Assembly (NCBI RefSeq): GCF_965215815.1
Contig: NZ_CBDCEO010000013.1
Coordinates: 1,054,001 to 1,118,000, forward strand
Direction of reading: 5' to 3'
From: Poriferisodalis sp965215815
GTDB lineage: Bacteria; Actinomycetota; Acidimicrobiia; Acidimicrobiales; Poriferisodalaceae
Length of the DNA stretch: 64,000 nucleotides
Positions 1 through 8,988 of this stretch are shown here, in pieces (within the stretch, counting starts at the first letter, position 1; the number at the start of each line of letters is the position of its first letter). The notes beneath the pieces are model-generated. The model did not search any database. It saw only the letters and a program-made list of their open reading frames with translations, and was not told the DNA's origin. The position numbers and the translations under genes were made by a program.

Positions 1-13
1 GGCTTCAGCGGTC

Positions 14-2092
14 TCAGTCACCGGTGGCCTCCCCATTCGGCGCGCTGGCCGCCAGCACGCCGTTCCCGTCAGCGTGGCCGTCGGGACCGCCGTCATGATC
101 GTCGTCGTGACCGTCATGGCCGTGGTCATCGTGGCCGTGGCCATGCCCCGCATCGGGATCCGTCGGCGGCTCGAGAGTCCAGCCGAACATCGAACCGACC
201 AGCAGCAGCAGACCGATGCCGGTGATCCAGAGGTTGTAGATCAGCCCGAAGCCGATCAGCGGGAGACCCATGGCGAGCACGATGGGCCAGTACGACGGCG
301 ACGGCAGGTGCGGGTGCTGGTCGCCAAGCTGGGCGATGTCGTTGCCATAGGCGACCCGGCGCAACTTGCCGCTTTCGTCATGCTGGTACTTCTTGTGCCA
401 GAAGTCGTCGACGTCGCTCACCACCGGCACATAGTCGAAGTTGTGCTCAGGCGCTGGCGAAGGAATCGCCCATTCCAAGGTGCGGCCGTCCCACGGGTCG
501 GCCTCGGCCTTCGGCTCGAGGCCCCGGCGGAAGCGGCCCCACGTCCGGAAGATGTTGACGGCGAAGATCACCATGGAAATGAAGATGATGAAGTAGCCGA
601 TCGTGGCGACCTTGTTCCAGAATTCGAATCCGTCCAATTCCCCGTAGACGCTGTGGCGCCGAGCCATGCCCTGCAGGCCCACGATGTGCATCGGCCCGAA
701 TGTGAGGTTGAAGCCCAGCAGCACCAGCCAGAAGTGCCAGCGTCCGAGCCGCTCATTCAGGTGGAAGCCGAATGCCTTGGGCCACCAGTAGTACATGCCG
801 GCGAACAGGCCCATGAGCGCGCCGCCGAAGAGCACGTAGTGGAAGTGCGCCACGATGAAGTACGTATCGGTCTGCTGGGTGTCGGCGGGCGCAATGGCGT
901 GCATGACGCCGGACAGGCCGCCGATGGTGAACATCGAGACCAGTGATACCGAGAACATCATCGGCACCGTGAAGCGGACCTTCCCACCCCACATGGTCGC
1001 GATCCAGTTCAGGATCTTCACGCCGGTGGGCACCGCGATGAACATGGTCGTCGCTGAGAACGCCGCCACCGAGACCGGTCCCATGCCGGAGGTGAACATG
1101 TGGTGCGCCCACACGCCCCAGCCCATGAAGCCGATGGCGGCACCCGACAGCACCACGATCGGGTAGCCGAACAGCGGCTTGCGGCTGAACACCGGCAGCG
1201 TCTCAGACACGATGCCGAACGACGGCAGGACGAGGATGTACACCTCGGGATGGCCGAATATCCAGAAGAGGTGCTGCCACAGCAACGGATCGGCTCCCGC
1301 GGTCACGTCGAAGAAGTTCGAATCGAAGGTGCGGTCGAAGGTCAGCAGCACGAGCGCCACGGTGATGACCGGCAGTGCGAAGACCAGCAGGAACTGCACC
1401 ACCAGGATCATCCAGGTGAACACCGGCATGCGCAGCAGCGACATGCCCGGGCAGCGCATGTTGATGATGGTCACGAGCAGGTTGAGCGCGCCCAGCAGCG
1501 AGGCGATGCCGACAATCTGCAGGCCGATCGCGTAGAAGTCCATGCCGTTCCCGGGGCTGAACGCCAGCCCGGTATTGGGTGCGTAGGCGAACCAGCCGCC
1601 GTCAGCGCCACCGCCGAGGAACCAGCTGAGGTTCAAGAAGATCCCGCCGAAGGCGAAAATCCACAATCCGAGGGCATTCATCCGTGGGAAGGCCACGTCT
1701 CGGGCACCGATCTGCAGCGGCACCAGATAGTTCGCGAACGCGTTCGCGAGCGGCATGATCACCAGGAAGACCATGGTTACGCCGTGCATGGTGAAGAGCT
1801 GGTTGTACGAGTCCGCGCTCAACACCCCGGCGTCCGGCCCCCACAGCTGCAGGCGGACGAGCCCAGCCTCGATGCCACCCACGAGGAACCAGAACATGGC
1901 GGCAGCGCCGTACATGATTCCGATCTTCTTGTGGTCCACCGTGAACAGCCACGAGCGCCAGCCCGTCGCATGAGTGGGGCGTGCGAAGACGCCGGTGCGT
2001 GGCGAGTCGTCAGTGACGTGGGGAGCATCGCCGGCTACCTCGAGCTCGGTGCCGGGTGCTTCGCCTTCTGGGCGATCGGTGATGATTGCCAT
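14..2092 (-). CDS. ctaD: cytochrome c oxidase subunit I (aa3/caa3 type)
   Basis: Catalytic subunit of the proton-pumping terminal oxidase, 692 aa, multi-pass membrane protein. All metal ligands are present: low-spin heme His103 (TMHGV) and His418, high-spin heme His416 (AHFHYV), and CuB His281, His330 and His331 (GHPEVY, AHHMF). Tyr285 and Glu283 make it an A1-type heme-copper oxidase. N-terminal signature DHKKIG at 53-58. The C-terminus is longer than the classical core: residues about 598-640 (SPSYWPI and two hydrophobic stretches) resemble the neighbouring subunit IV-like protein, and residues 649-673 form a His/Asp-rich tail that could bind metal. It is the last gene of the oxidase operon, 29 bp downstream of the subunit II gene. 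Identification is secure; the role of the tail is unknown. Confidence 0.97.
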   Translation of the reverse strand: MAIITDRPEGEAPGTELEVAGDAPHVTDDSPRTGVFARPTHATGWRSWLFTVDHKKIGIMYGAAAMFWFLVGGIEAGLVRLQLWGPDAGVLSADSYNQLFTMHGVTMVFLVIMPLANAFANYLVPLQIGARDVAFPRMNALGLWIFAFGGIFLNLSWFLGGGADGGWFAYAPNTGLAFSPGNGMDFYAIGLQIVGIASLLGALNLLVTIINMRCPGMSLLRMPVFTWMILVVQFLLVFALPVITVALVLLTFDRTFDSNFFDVTAGADPLLWQHLFWIFGHPEVYILVLPSFGIVSETLPVFSRKPLFGYPIVVLSGAAIGFMGWGVWAHHMFTSGMGPVSVAAFSATTMFIAVPTGVKILNWIATMWGGKVRFTVPMMFSVSLVSMFTIGGLSGVMHAIAPADTQQTDTYFIVAHFHYVLFGGALMGLFAGMYYWWPKAFGFHLNERLGRWHFWLVLLGFNLTFGPMHIVGLQGMARRHSVYGELDGFEFWNKVATIGYFIIFISMVIFAVNIFRTWGRFRRGLEPKAEADPWDGRTLEWAIPSPAPEHNFDYVPVVSDVDDFWHKKYQHDESGKLRRVAYGNDIAQLGDQHPHLPSPSYWPIVLAMGLPLIGFGLIYNLWITGIGLLLLVGSMFGWTLEPPTDPDAGHGHGHDDHGHDGHDDDHDGGPDGHADGNGVLAASAPNGEATGD

Positions 2093-2121
2093 TGGGTCGT
2101 CCTCCTAAGCCCAGGCCGTGC

Positions 2122-3294
2122 TCACTGGGGCAGCACGGGCGGGCTGCCGAGGGTCTTCAGGAATTCCAACAAGTTGTCGAGGTCCTGATCGGTCAGCACC
2201 TCGGAGAAGTCCAGCATGCCCTGCTGGTTGTCGGCTCGGGCCGGCTTCATGTTCGGCGCGTTTCGCACCCACTCCCGCAGCTCGGCGATGTTGAGCCTGA
2301 GCTCTCCGTCGGGTCCGCGTAGATACTCTCCGTCGGGTCCGAGCAGGTACGTCTCGTAGAGCGCCCCGGCGAACGCCGTGCGGCTCATCAAGTTGGTGAG
2401 ATTCGGCGCGAGGCCTGAGAGGAGATTCGCATTGCCGCCGGCGGCGCTCTCGTACGCACCGTCGACGACGTGACAGCTGATGCAGTGGGTCTCGAAGAGG
2501 GTCGCTCCGGCAGCTTGTTCGGGCGTCCCCTCGGCGGATGCGACGTCTGCGGCCTGTGTCTGCCCGTCGTACTGCTGGCGCACCCAGCGATCGAAATCGT
2601 CGGGGTCGAGCGCAATGGTCCGCATCTGCATGTTGGCGTGGCTCAGGCCGCAGAACTCGACGCACTCTCCGTAGAAGATTCCCGGCACGTCGGAGCTGAT
2701 CCGCCAATCGTGCACACGCCCGGGCACGGCGTCCTTCTTGCCGTTGAGCCGGGGGATCCAGAACGAGTGGATGACGTCGTTGGAATGGAGTTCGAGGTTG
2801 ACCTCTTCGCCGGTTGGGATGACCAGATCGTTCGCAGTGACGATGTCGTACTGGCCGTCTTCGTCGATGTCGTAGCTGAACTGCCACCACCACTGCTGGC
2901 CCTCAACCTTGATCGTCATTCCGTCGCCCTCCGAGGCAAGCGCGAACACGGTCGGCAGTGTGTAGACCGTCAGAAAGATCAGCAAGATCGTCGGGATGAT
3001 CGTCCACGTGAGCTCGGCCTTGCGGTTGCCGTGGATCTGCGGTGGCAAGTCGTCGGGATCGTCGGTGGGCTTGGCCCGGAACTTCAAGATGATCGTGGCA
3101 ACCGCAGCCGCCACAAGGATGCCCACGCCGATGGCCATCCAGCCCGACAGGCGCATGAGGCCGTCGATTTCTTGCGCGTTCTTCCCGACTGGCTTGGTGG
3201 CGTCGAGGCGGCCGGTGGCACAGCCAGCCAAGACCAGCCCCAGCAGCGCCAGGCCGGCGAGGCGCCAGCGTCGAGGGAAGCCGGTGCCCATCAC
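2122..3294 (-). CDS. ctaC: cytochrome c oxidase subunit II with fused cytochrome c domain
   Basis: Electron-entry subunit of a caa3-type oxidase, 390 aa. The N-terminus has a lipobox (VLAGC, Cys25), so it is probably a lipoprotein. Two membrane helices follow at about 49-70 and 95-116, then the cupredoxin domain with a complete CuA site: His176, Cys211, Cys215, His219 and Met222 (CVEFC, SHANM). The C-terminal region carries a cytochrome c domain with heme motif CISCH at 271-275 and a likely axial Met349 (NMKP). The fused cytochrome means electrons can be taken from a bc complex without a separate soluble cytochrome c. The gene start overlaps the stop of the subunit IV-like gene by 4 bp (ATGA), indicating translational coupling. 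Confidence 0.97.
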   Translation of the reverse strand: MMGTGFPRRWRLAGLALLGLVLAGCATGRLDATKPVGKNAQEIDGLMRLSGWMAIGVGILVAAAVATIILKFRAKPTDDPDDLPPQIHGNRKAELTWTIIPTILLIFLTVYTLPTVFALASEGDGMTIKVEGQQWWWQFSYDIDEDGQYDIVTANDLVIPTGEEVNLELHSNDVIHSFWIPRLNGKKDAVPGRVHDWRISSDVPGIFYGECVEFCGLSHANMQMRTIALDPDDFDRWVRQQYDGQTQAADVASAEGTPEQAAGATLFETHCISCHVVDGAYESAAGGNANLLSGLAPNLTNLMSRTAFAGALYETYLLGPDGEYLRGPDGELRLNIAELREWVRNAPNMKPARADNQQGMLDFSEVLTDQDLDNLLEFLKTLGSPPVLPQ

Positions 3295-4079
3295 TCGTGT
3301 CCCCCGCCGGTTTCGCCAGACTCGTCCGATTCGCCTGAGCCCTCCTCGCCAGGTTCGCCGTGATCGCCAGCAATCTCAGCGCCGTCCTCCGGGTGAAACT
3401 CGCGCTCACCCCTCACACCAAAAGCGATGCCAGCCACGATGAGTGCAACGCCGCCCAGCACCAGCGTCGTGGCCATTACCGAACGCCTGATCTGTGGCTT
3501 GGCGTACACCACGAACGCGAACGCCAGGATCATCGCTGCAATCACGATTGCCGCCAAGCTCGCCTTGTTCTTGCTCACCGACAAGAAGATCCGGGAGGCC
3601 AGCACCACCGGCACGCCGATGCCCAGCACGCCATAGAGCGAGATCTCGAAGGGTCGCAGCAACCGGGCCCGCTCGACCGCATTTGATGCTGCGTCAGTGG
3701 AAAGGTGCTCGGCCCACGCGCTCATCGTCCACTCGACAGCGGAAATGAGCAGCAGCGCCACGCCTGCGATGGTCAGCAGGGAGCCCGTCACTAAGCCGAC
3801 CATGAGCACCCCCATGCCCACTGCCGCCATGATCGGCCAGTAGGCCGGTGTCGGCCGGTAGTCGTGCGAATGCGCCCGGTCGGGCGAGTCGCCGTCGCCC
3901 ACCGTCAGTGCCAGGGCGAACAGCAACGCAAATGCCGCAGCAGCGACACCCAGCACGATGGTGGCGTACATGACCACATTGCCCGTGCTGTCCATGCCGG
4001 TGAGCACGCCGACAACCACTGCGGCTACGGCGGCCAGCGCGATGCGACCGGCGAAGTATCTGCTGGCGATGCCAACCAT
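3291..4079 (-). CDS. cytochrome c oxidase subunit IV-like membrane protein
   Basis: 262 aa, about seven hydrophobic segments, with an acidic Glu/Gly/Ser-rich C-terminal tail of about 40 residues. The middle part (RPTPAYWPI at about 76-84 followed by two helices and VEWTM) resembles the small actinobacterial subunit IV (CtaF), and the same pattern recurs at the C-terminus of the CtaD protein in this operon. It is larger than CtaF (about 140 aa) because helices are added on both sides. It lies between subunit III and subunit II genes, 7 bp after the former and overlapping the latter. The assignment as an oxidase accessory subunit rests on this motif and on position; the extra helices are not recognised. 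Confidence 0.75.
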   Translation of the reverse strand: MVGIASRYFAGRIALAAVAAVVVGVLTGMDSTGNVVMYATIVLGVAAAAFALLFALALTVGDGDSPDRAHSHDYRPTPAYWPIMAAVGMGVLMVGLVTGSLLTIAGVALLLISAVEWTMSAWAEHLSTDAASNAVERARLLRPFEISLYGVLGIGVPVVLASRIFLSVSKNKASLAAIVIAAMILAFAFVVYAKPQIRRSVMATTLVLGGVALIVAGIAFGVRGEREFHPEDGAEIAGDHGEPGEEGSGESDESGETGGGHE

Positions 4080-4086
4080 CGATCCC

Positions 4087-4728
4087 CTACTTCACCACGT
4101 ACACGGCGTACCAGGTGGCTGCCCACGCAAGCACGGCGAAGTCCCAGAAGAAGACCGCTGCGCCCAGCGGCGTTGAACGGTCCCGGCCGACGCCGCCGCC
4201 AAGCGACCGGAGCGTCATGAGGCCGAGGTAGAACATCCCGACGATCAGGATGGCCAGCGAGAGCCCGGTTACCGCGAACGCGAGGTTGGCCCACTCGCCC
4301 GAGCCGAGTTCCACCTCCATCCGGTTCAGGCTGAACATCACCATGTTGAAGAAGGCGAAGCCCATTACCAGCGTGATGGTCATGCCCACCCAGGTGTGGC
4401 CGCGTTCGCCACGGCCGCTTGCCCACACGGCCCAGTGCGCAGTCACCACCGAAACTCCCAGCGTGATGAGGGCATAGACGAGCTGCGGACTTGGTACGGA
4501 GTGGCCGGCCAGCCACTCGTGGCCCGGGTCCATGCCCGATGCATGACGACGAGCCATGTAGTGGCCCAAAGCGCCGGCGACTGCCATTGCCCCGGCCGCA
4601 ATCGCGAAGCCCGTGCCCACAAGCTGGCTGCGCGGGCGCGGTGGTGGGCCGGGAACGACGTAGCGGCCGGGCTGCGGGACGTCGACGGTGCTCGACGTGG
4701 TAGCTGGGCTGGCGACAGACACTGGCAT
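4087..4728 (-). CDS. ctaE: cytochrome c oxidase subunit III
   Basis: 213 aa, five predicted membrane helices, the short form of subunit III typical of actinobacteria. Characteristic stretches are HYMARRH near residue 60, THWAVW-like VVTAHWAVW in the middle, and the C-terminal WYAVYVVK. Subunit III stabilises subunit I and supports proton uptake. The start ATG shares one base with the stop of the upstream degenerate subunit I gene (TGATG), so the two are translated together. Confidence 0.92.
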   Translation of the reverse strand: MPVSVASPATTSSTVDVPQPGRYVVPGPPPRPRSQLVGTGFAIAAGAMAVAGALGHYMARRHASGMDPGHEWLAGHSVPSPQLVYALITLGVSVVTAHWAVWASGRGERGHTWVGMTITLVMGFAFFNMVMFSLNRMEVELGSGEWANLAFAVTGLSLAILIVGMFYLGLMTLRSLGGGVGRDRSTPLGAAVFFWDFAVLAWAATWYAVYVVK

Positions 4729-6449
4729 CAGGCAGGCACCTCCGTCGCTTCACGTTCGCCTGCAGCAGCGCTGCCGTTGAGTTCCGCGTCGAGCAGCGGC
4801 GTGCCGGACGTGAGCTCAGGCAATGCCTCTGCGGGGCCGAGCGGGGGCGGCGAGTCGAGCAGCCACTCGGGTGTGAGACCACCCCATGGGTCGGCTTCGG
4901 CTTCGGCGCCCTTGCCCATTGCAACCGAGACCAACAGGTTGAGCACTAAGAGCGCCAGGCCGGCCAGGACGATGAGCACACCGACCGCGCCGAGCACCGA
5001 GAGGCCCGCCGCACCAGAGGTGTCGACGAGGTGGGCATAGTCAGTGGTCTCGTTCGGCGCGTGATACACGAACTGCGGCTGTTCGGTGAAGGCCCCCGAC
5101 AGCGTCGGGCCGAGCCACGCCAGGAAGGCGCCGCCTCCGATCGCTGCGAAGCTCGCCAAGCCTGCAAGCTCAGACAAGCGCCGGCCCCAGATCTTTGGCG
5201 CCCACCAGTGCAGCGCAGCCAGCGCGCCGAGCAGTCCTGCCCCATAGATGAGCAGGCTCTGCTGGCCCGTGACCCAAGTGGTAGAGCGCAGCGGGGCATT
5301 CCCGTCAATGCCTCGGCCAGCGATTTGCAGCCAATCCACACCAGCACCGATCAGACCGATGAGCGCGGCGACCGCCACGAGGTTGCCGGCGACGAATGCA
5401 GCCAGCACCGCCGTGTTAGGGCGCGGCCACTTGCGGCTCTGCCACACGGTGAAGCCCAGCAGCGCCAGCAATCCGGAGACACCCGCCAGCGCGCCGGCGT
5501 ACAGGCCGACCAGCACGATGCCTTCGAGGCCATCGACGATGTCGGCGCCCTCGGTGGTGATGCCGAAGTTGGCCCAGGCGCCGAATCCGAAGAGCCCGAC
5601 GAGGCCCATCGTGAAGTAGAGCGCAAGCGGCTCGAAAACCCAGCGCCGTGCAGAGGCCAGCATGACTTCGGCGGCCACGCCCAGCACTGGCACTACATAG
5701 ATGAACAGTTGCGGCGTCCGATACATCCAGTCGATGCGGGACCAGATGCCGTAGTTGCCGTCGAGGAACGTGCGGCCGTAGCGGTGGTCGATATAGAGAA
5801 TGACGATCTGGCCGAGCACCACGCCGAGGCTGACGACCAGCATCGACGCCGTGACGAGCGCCGACCAGGCAAATGGTGGCGTGCGGTCCATGTACATGCC
5901 CCCCGCACGCATGGTGAGCGTGGTGACGGCAACGCAAATGGCGCCGGTGAGCAGCGATATCACCAGCCCGGCGACGGCCAGCAAGTGCAGATCGACGCCG
6001 TCTGCCCAGCCGCCGGCCGGCCCCCCATTGGCGATGTACGCGCCAACGAGGACCCCGAACGAGACCAGCCAGCCCCAGAACGACAGCGCTGCTGCCCGGC
6101 CGAATGCCACGTTGGGGGCACCCACCTGCAGCGGGACCACATACATCGCAATGCCCAGGAACAGCGGGATGAGCATGCCGAACACCAAAGCGTCCCGCGT
6201 GAAGGTGAACACCTGTACGAAGGTGTCGGAATTCAGAACGGTGTGGCCGTCTGCTGATGCCAGATCGAAGCGCACCAGCATGTCGGTGACCCCACCAGCC
6301 AGAGCGAACAGCAAGGAACAGCCGATGAACAGCCGACCGATGCGCTTGTGGTCGGTGGTATTGAGCAAGCCGAAAGCCGTTGGGTCTTCTGCCTGTGAAG
6401 CCACGGCAGATCCTTCCGAATGCTCAGCTTCGGTAGTGGCGTCGGTCAT
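4728..6449 (-). CDS. degenerate cytochrome oxidase subunit I homologue, no heme or copper ligands
   Basis: 573 aa from the ATG at 6449 (an upstream TTG at 6503 is in frame but looks less likely). The fold of heme-copper oxidase subunit I is clear: N-terminal TTDHKRIG, then VPLQVGAPNVAFGR matching VPLQIGARDVAFPR of CtaD, WMYRTPQLFIYVVP matching the HPEVY helix, and HWWAPKIWG matching YWWPKAFG. Every metal ligand is replaced: heme a His to Thr84; CuB His to Thr245 with the cross-linked Tyr to Phe249; His-His to Asn294-Phe295; His-Phe-His to Gln396-Gln397-Ser398. The reading frame is intact and full length, it is the first gene of the oxidase operon, and it is coupled to ctaE. It therefore cannot bind the usual cofactors and is presumably structural or regulatory; this function is inference. 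Confidence 0.88.
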   Translation of the reverse strand: MTDATTEAEHSEGSAVASQAEDPTAFGLLNTTDHKRIGRLFIGCSLLFALAGGVTDMLVRFDLASADGHTVLNSDTFVQVFTFTRDALVFGMLIPLFLGIAMYVVPLQVGAPNVAFGRAAALSFWGWLVSFGVLVGAYIANGGPAGGWADGVDLHLLAVAGLVISLLTGAICVAVTTLTMRAGGMYMDRTPPFAWSALVTASMLVVSLGVVLGQIVILYIDHRYGRTFLDGNYGIWSRIDWMYRTPQLFIYVVPVLGVAAEVMLASARRWVFEPLALYFTMGLVGLFGFGAWANFGITTEGADIVDGLEGIVLVGLYAGALAGVSGLLALLGFTVWQSRKWPRPNTAVLAAFVAGNLVAVAALIGLIGAGVDWLQIAGRGIDGNAPLRSTTWVTGQQSLLIYGAGLLGALAALHWWAPKIWGRRLSELAGLASFAAIGGGAFLAWLGPTLSGAFTEQPQFVYHAPNETTDYAHLVDTSGAAGLSVLGAVGVLIVLAGLALLVLNLLVSVAMGKGAEAEADPWGGLTPEWLLDSPPPLGPAEALPELTSGTPLLDAELNGSAAAGEREATEVPA

Positions 6450-6606
6450 GCGGCGAAGTGGTTCCCGGACTCGGCTGGCAGCGCCGCTTTGGGGCGACAC
6501 CAACGGGGCACTCTAGCGACCCGCGGGCACCTCAACCAGATTGTCTGCGACCAAATCGCGGCGGCCTTCCGCACTGGCGGAACGCCGGTGCCCCACCACA
6601 ACCCCG

Positions 6607-7491
6607 TCACCAGCCGAACCGCACAATCACGTCGGCTGCCATCGCCACGAACAGCAGGCCGAGGTATGCGATGGAGCTGTGGAAGACGCGCATTGCCGAA
6701 CCAGGGTTCAGGGAGCGCCACAGCGCCAGCAGCTGCCACCCGAATGCTGCACCCCCAGACACCGCTACCACCAAGTACAGCGCTCCTGTTTCGGCGACCA
6801 CGGCGAACCACAGAGACAGCGCGATCACCGCAACCATGTGCAGCGTCATCTGCACCAGCACCGAGCGTTCGCTCGCTACCGAGGGCAGCATCGGCACGGC
6901 GGCAGCGCCGTAGTCGTCGGCATAGCGAATTGCCAGCGCCCAGAAGTGCGGCGGCGTCCAGAAGAAAACGATGGCGAAAGCGATCCAGGCCTCGAGCGAC
7001 AGCGAGCCCGTCACGGCCGCCCAGCCGACGAGCACCGGCGCTGCGCCCGCCGCCCCGCCGATGACGATGTTCTGGGTGGACGTCCGCTTCAGCCACAGCG
7101 AGTACACGAACACGTAGAACAGGCATGCCGCCAGCGCCAGCAGCGCTGCCAGCAGATTGGCGCCCCACCACAGAATCCCGAAGGCCAGCACCTCGAGCAC
7201 CACGCCGTAGATCAAGGCTGCGCGGGGCGTCACAGTGCCGACGACCAGCGGCCGGTGCGCCGTGCGGGCCATCGTGGCATCGATGTCACGATCGATGTAC
7301 ATGTTGAAGGTGTTGGCACCGGCCGCGGACAGCGTGCCGCCGAAGACGGTGAGCACCACGAGCGCCAGGCTGGGCACGCCACCTTCGGCGACGAACATCG
7401 GCGGCACCGTTGTCACCAGCAGCAGCTCGATGATGCGCGGCTTCGTGAGCGCGACATACCCACCAAGGGTTGGACGCAGCGTCGCCAGCAT
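6607..7491 (-). CDS. ctaB: protoheme IX farnesyltransferase (heme O synthase)
   Basis: 294 aa, UbiA-family membrane prenyltransferase with about nine helices. It adds a farnesyl group to heme b to give heme O, the first step to heme A for the oxidase encoded next to it. The two Asp-rich Mg/diphosphate sites are visible: NTFNMYIDRDIDATMARTA at about 63-81 (NxxxDxxxD) and YADDYGAAAVPML-like motif at about 191-203. It ends 158 bp from the start of the degenerate subunit I gene on the same strand and is divergent from ctaA, with 36 bp between the starts. Confidence 0.96.
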   Translation of the reverse strand: MLATLRPTLGGYVALTKPRIIELLLVTTVPPMFVAEGGVPSLALVVLTVFGGTLSAAGANTFNMYIDRDIDATMARTAHRPLVVGTVTPRAALIYGVVLEVLAFGILWWGANLLAALLALAACLFYVFVYSLWLKRTSTQNIVIGGAAGAAPVLVGWAAVTGSLSLEAWIAFAIVFFWTPPHFWALAIRYADDYGAAAVPMLPSVASERSVLVQMTLHMVAVIALSLWFAVVAETGALYLVVAVSGGAAFGWQLLALWRSLNPGSAMRVFHSSIAYLGLLFVAMAADVIVRFGW

Positions 7492-7527
7492 TGCTGTGAG
7501 CGTACGTGTCGCCTCTAGCGTTTCGGC

Positions 7528-8616
7528 GTGAGCTTGCTGCGTCTGGCGCGTGTCGGGGAGGGCAGGCTGGACCTGATGCGCATGCGGGGGCGCGGGCCGT
7601 ATGTAACGCCGAGGCGGTTCGCACTGGTAACCCGTTGGGCGCTCTGGGCGCTCGTGTCAATTGTGATCACCGGCGCGCTGGTGCGACTCACTGGGAGCGG
7701 GCTCGGGTGCAGCGATTGGCCGAACTGCGAGCCCGGCGAGTTCGTGCCGGCTGCGGACTTCCACGGCTGGGTGGAGTTCGGAAACCGCATCGTGACCGGT
7801 TTGGTGTCGGTGGCGGTTGTCTTGGCCGTCGGCGCGTCGTTGTGGCGGGATCCCCGGCGGGCTGACCTGATCTGGTGGTCGCTTGCGCTGGTTGTGGGCG
7901 TCGCATTTCAGATCGGTCTCGGTGCGGTCACCGTGCTGACGCACCTGTCGCCGCCGATCGTCATGTCGCATTTCTTGGCATCCCAGGTGCTGGTGGCGGC
8001 AGCGGTCGTCCTGCAACACCGGGCGGGCATCGAGCCGTTGGCCGGAAGGAACCCGAGCGCTGCGCTGGGGGCATCGATCCGGGCGCACGCCTGGTTCGCA
8101 GCGGCATTGACTGCGGCCGCTCTGTGGACCGGGACCGTGGTGACCGGCACGGGGCCCCACGGCGGTGACGAGCACGTCGAGCGATTGCAGTTCGCGCTGC
8201 CGTCGGTAGCGCGCATCCACGGCATCACGGTGGTGATCCTGGCCCTCGTCACGTTGCTGCTCGGCGCTCGCGCTCGGCGCGCGGCCATCGCTCATCGCGG
8301 TAGCGCGCTCGGTGCATGTGCGTCGCAACTGTGGCGGAGGGTGCGCACGGTGATCGGTGTCATGGCCGTACAAGCCGCCATCGGCTACGTGCAGTACTTC
8401 ACCGAACTGCCAGTGCTGCTCGTTGCGTTGCACGTTGGCGGTGCCACGCTGGCAACCATCGCCATGACCCGCTTGGTGCTGGCAACCGGGATGCAAGCGA
8501 CACAGCCTGCGTCTGCGCAGGCCCAAGCGACACAGCCTGGGGCCACCCAAACCCTCTCAGCGCAGCCGCCGGTCGGCGAATCGGTTGGCATCGCGCCCCG
8601 CGGCTTCGCACAATGA
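7528..8616 (+). CDS. ctaA: heme A synthase (CtaA/COX15 family)
   Basis: 362 aa, eight predicted helices in two four-helix halves. It oxidises the C8 methyl of heme O to the formyl group of heme A. Visible features are the first-helix signature GALVRLTGSGLGCSDWPNC, a His in the FHGWVEFGNR segment near 82, HFLASQ at about 151, the conserved ARIHG His in the second half (about residue 231) and LHVGGAT His near 303. The C-terminal 45 residues are Ala/Gln/Thr-rich and contain a short repeat (QATQP twice, mirrored by an imperfect DNA repeat near 8495-8540). Start is not sharply defined; the hydrophobic core begins only after about 30 residues. Its end overlaps the first in-frame codons before clpS. 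Confidence 0.95.
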   Translation: MSLLRLARVGEGRLDLMRMRGRGPYVTPRRFALVTRWALWALVSIVITGALVRLTGSGLGCSDWPNCEPGEFVPAADFHGWVEFGNRIVTGLVSVAVVLAVGASLWRDPRRADLIWWSLALVVGVAFQIGLGAVTVLTHLSPPIVMSHFLASQVLVAAAVVLQHRAGIEPLAGRNPSAALGASIRAHAWFAAALTAAALWTGTVVTGTGPHGGDEHVERLQFALPSVARIHGITVVILALVTLLLGARARRAAIAHRGSALGACASQLWRRVRTVIGVMAVQAAIGYVQYFTELPVLLVALHVGGATLATIAMTRLVLATGMQATQPASAQAQATQPGATQTLSAQPPVGESVGIAPRGFAQ

Positions 8617-8620
8617 GGCC

Positions 8621-8929
8621 GTGAACCCGCCTGCACCGGTCGTCGCCGACCCAGAGGTCATCCATGATCCGACGACCGAGGACGAACACAGCACCGATGT
8701 GCCATGGGTGGTTCTGGTCTGGAACGACCCGATCAACCTGATGAGCTACGTCGTGTATGTGTTCCAGAAGCTGTTCGGGTACAACGAGGCCAAGGCGACC
8801 GAGCTGATGCTGGACGTACACAACAAGGGCCGTGCGGCGGTGGCCTGGGGAACACGTGAGAAAGCCGAGCTCGATGTGTTTCGCCTGCACGAGTACGGCC
8901 TGTGGGCCACCATGCAGAAGGACACCTGA
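8621..8929 (+). CDS. clpS: ATP-dependent Clp protease adaptor ClpS
   Basis: About 102 aa from GTG 8621 (an in-frame TTG at 8585 overlaps ctaA and is less likely). ClpS delivers N-degron substrates to ClpA/ClpC. Conserved binding-pocket features are present: WNDPINLMSYVVYVF (N-end-rule pocket Asn-Asp and the following helix), the MLDVHNKG motif with the conserved His, and the GTREKAE segment. The N-terminal extension is acidic and Pro-rich. The DUF2017 gene follows, an arrangement common in actinobacteria. Confidence 0.95.
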   Translation: MNPPAPVVADPEVIHDPTTEDEHSTDVPWVVLVWNDPINLMSYVVYVFQKLFGYNEAKATELMLDVHNKGRAAVAWGTREKAELDVFRLHEYGLWATMQKDT

Positions 8930-8988
8930 GCGGTGTCCGCTGCACGCTGCTGGCGGCCGACTGTCGGTGGCCCGACAAAGATGACCTC

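Noticed and set aside
1100..2188. 362-aa plus-strand open frame opposite ctaD
   Set aside because: Antisense to a certain gene; Arg/His/Gln-rich shadow composition with no fold-like pattern.
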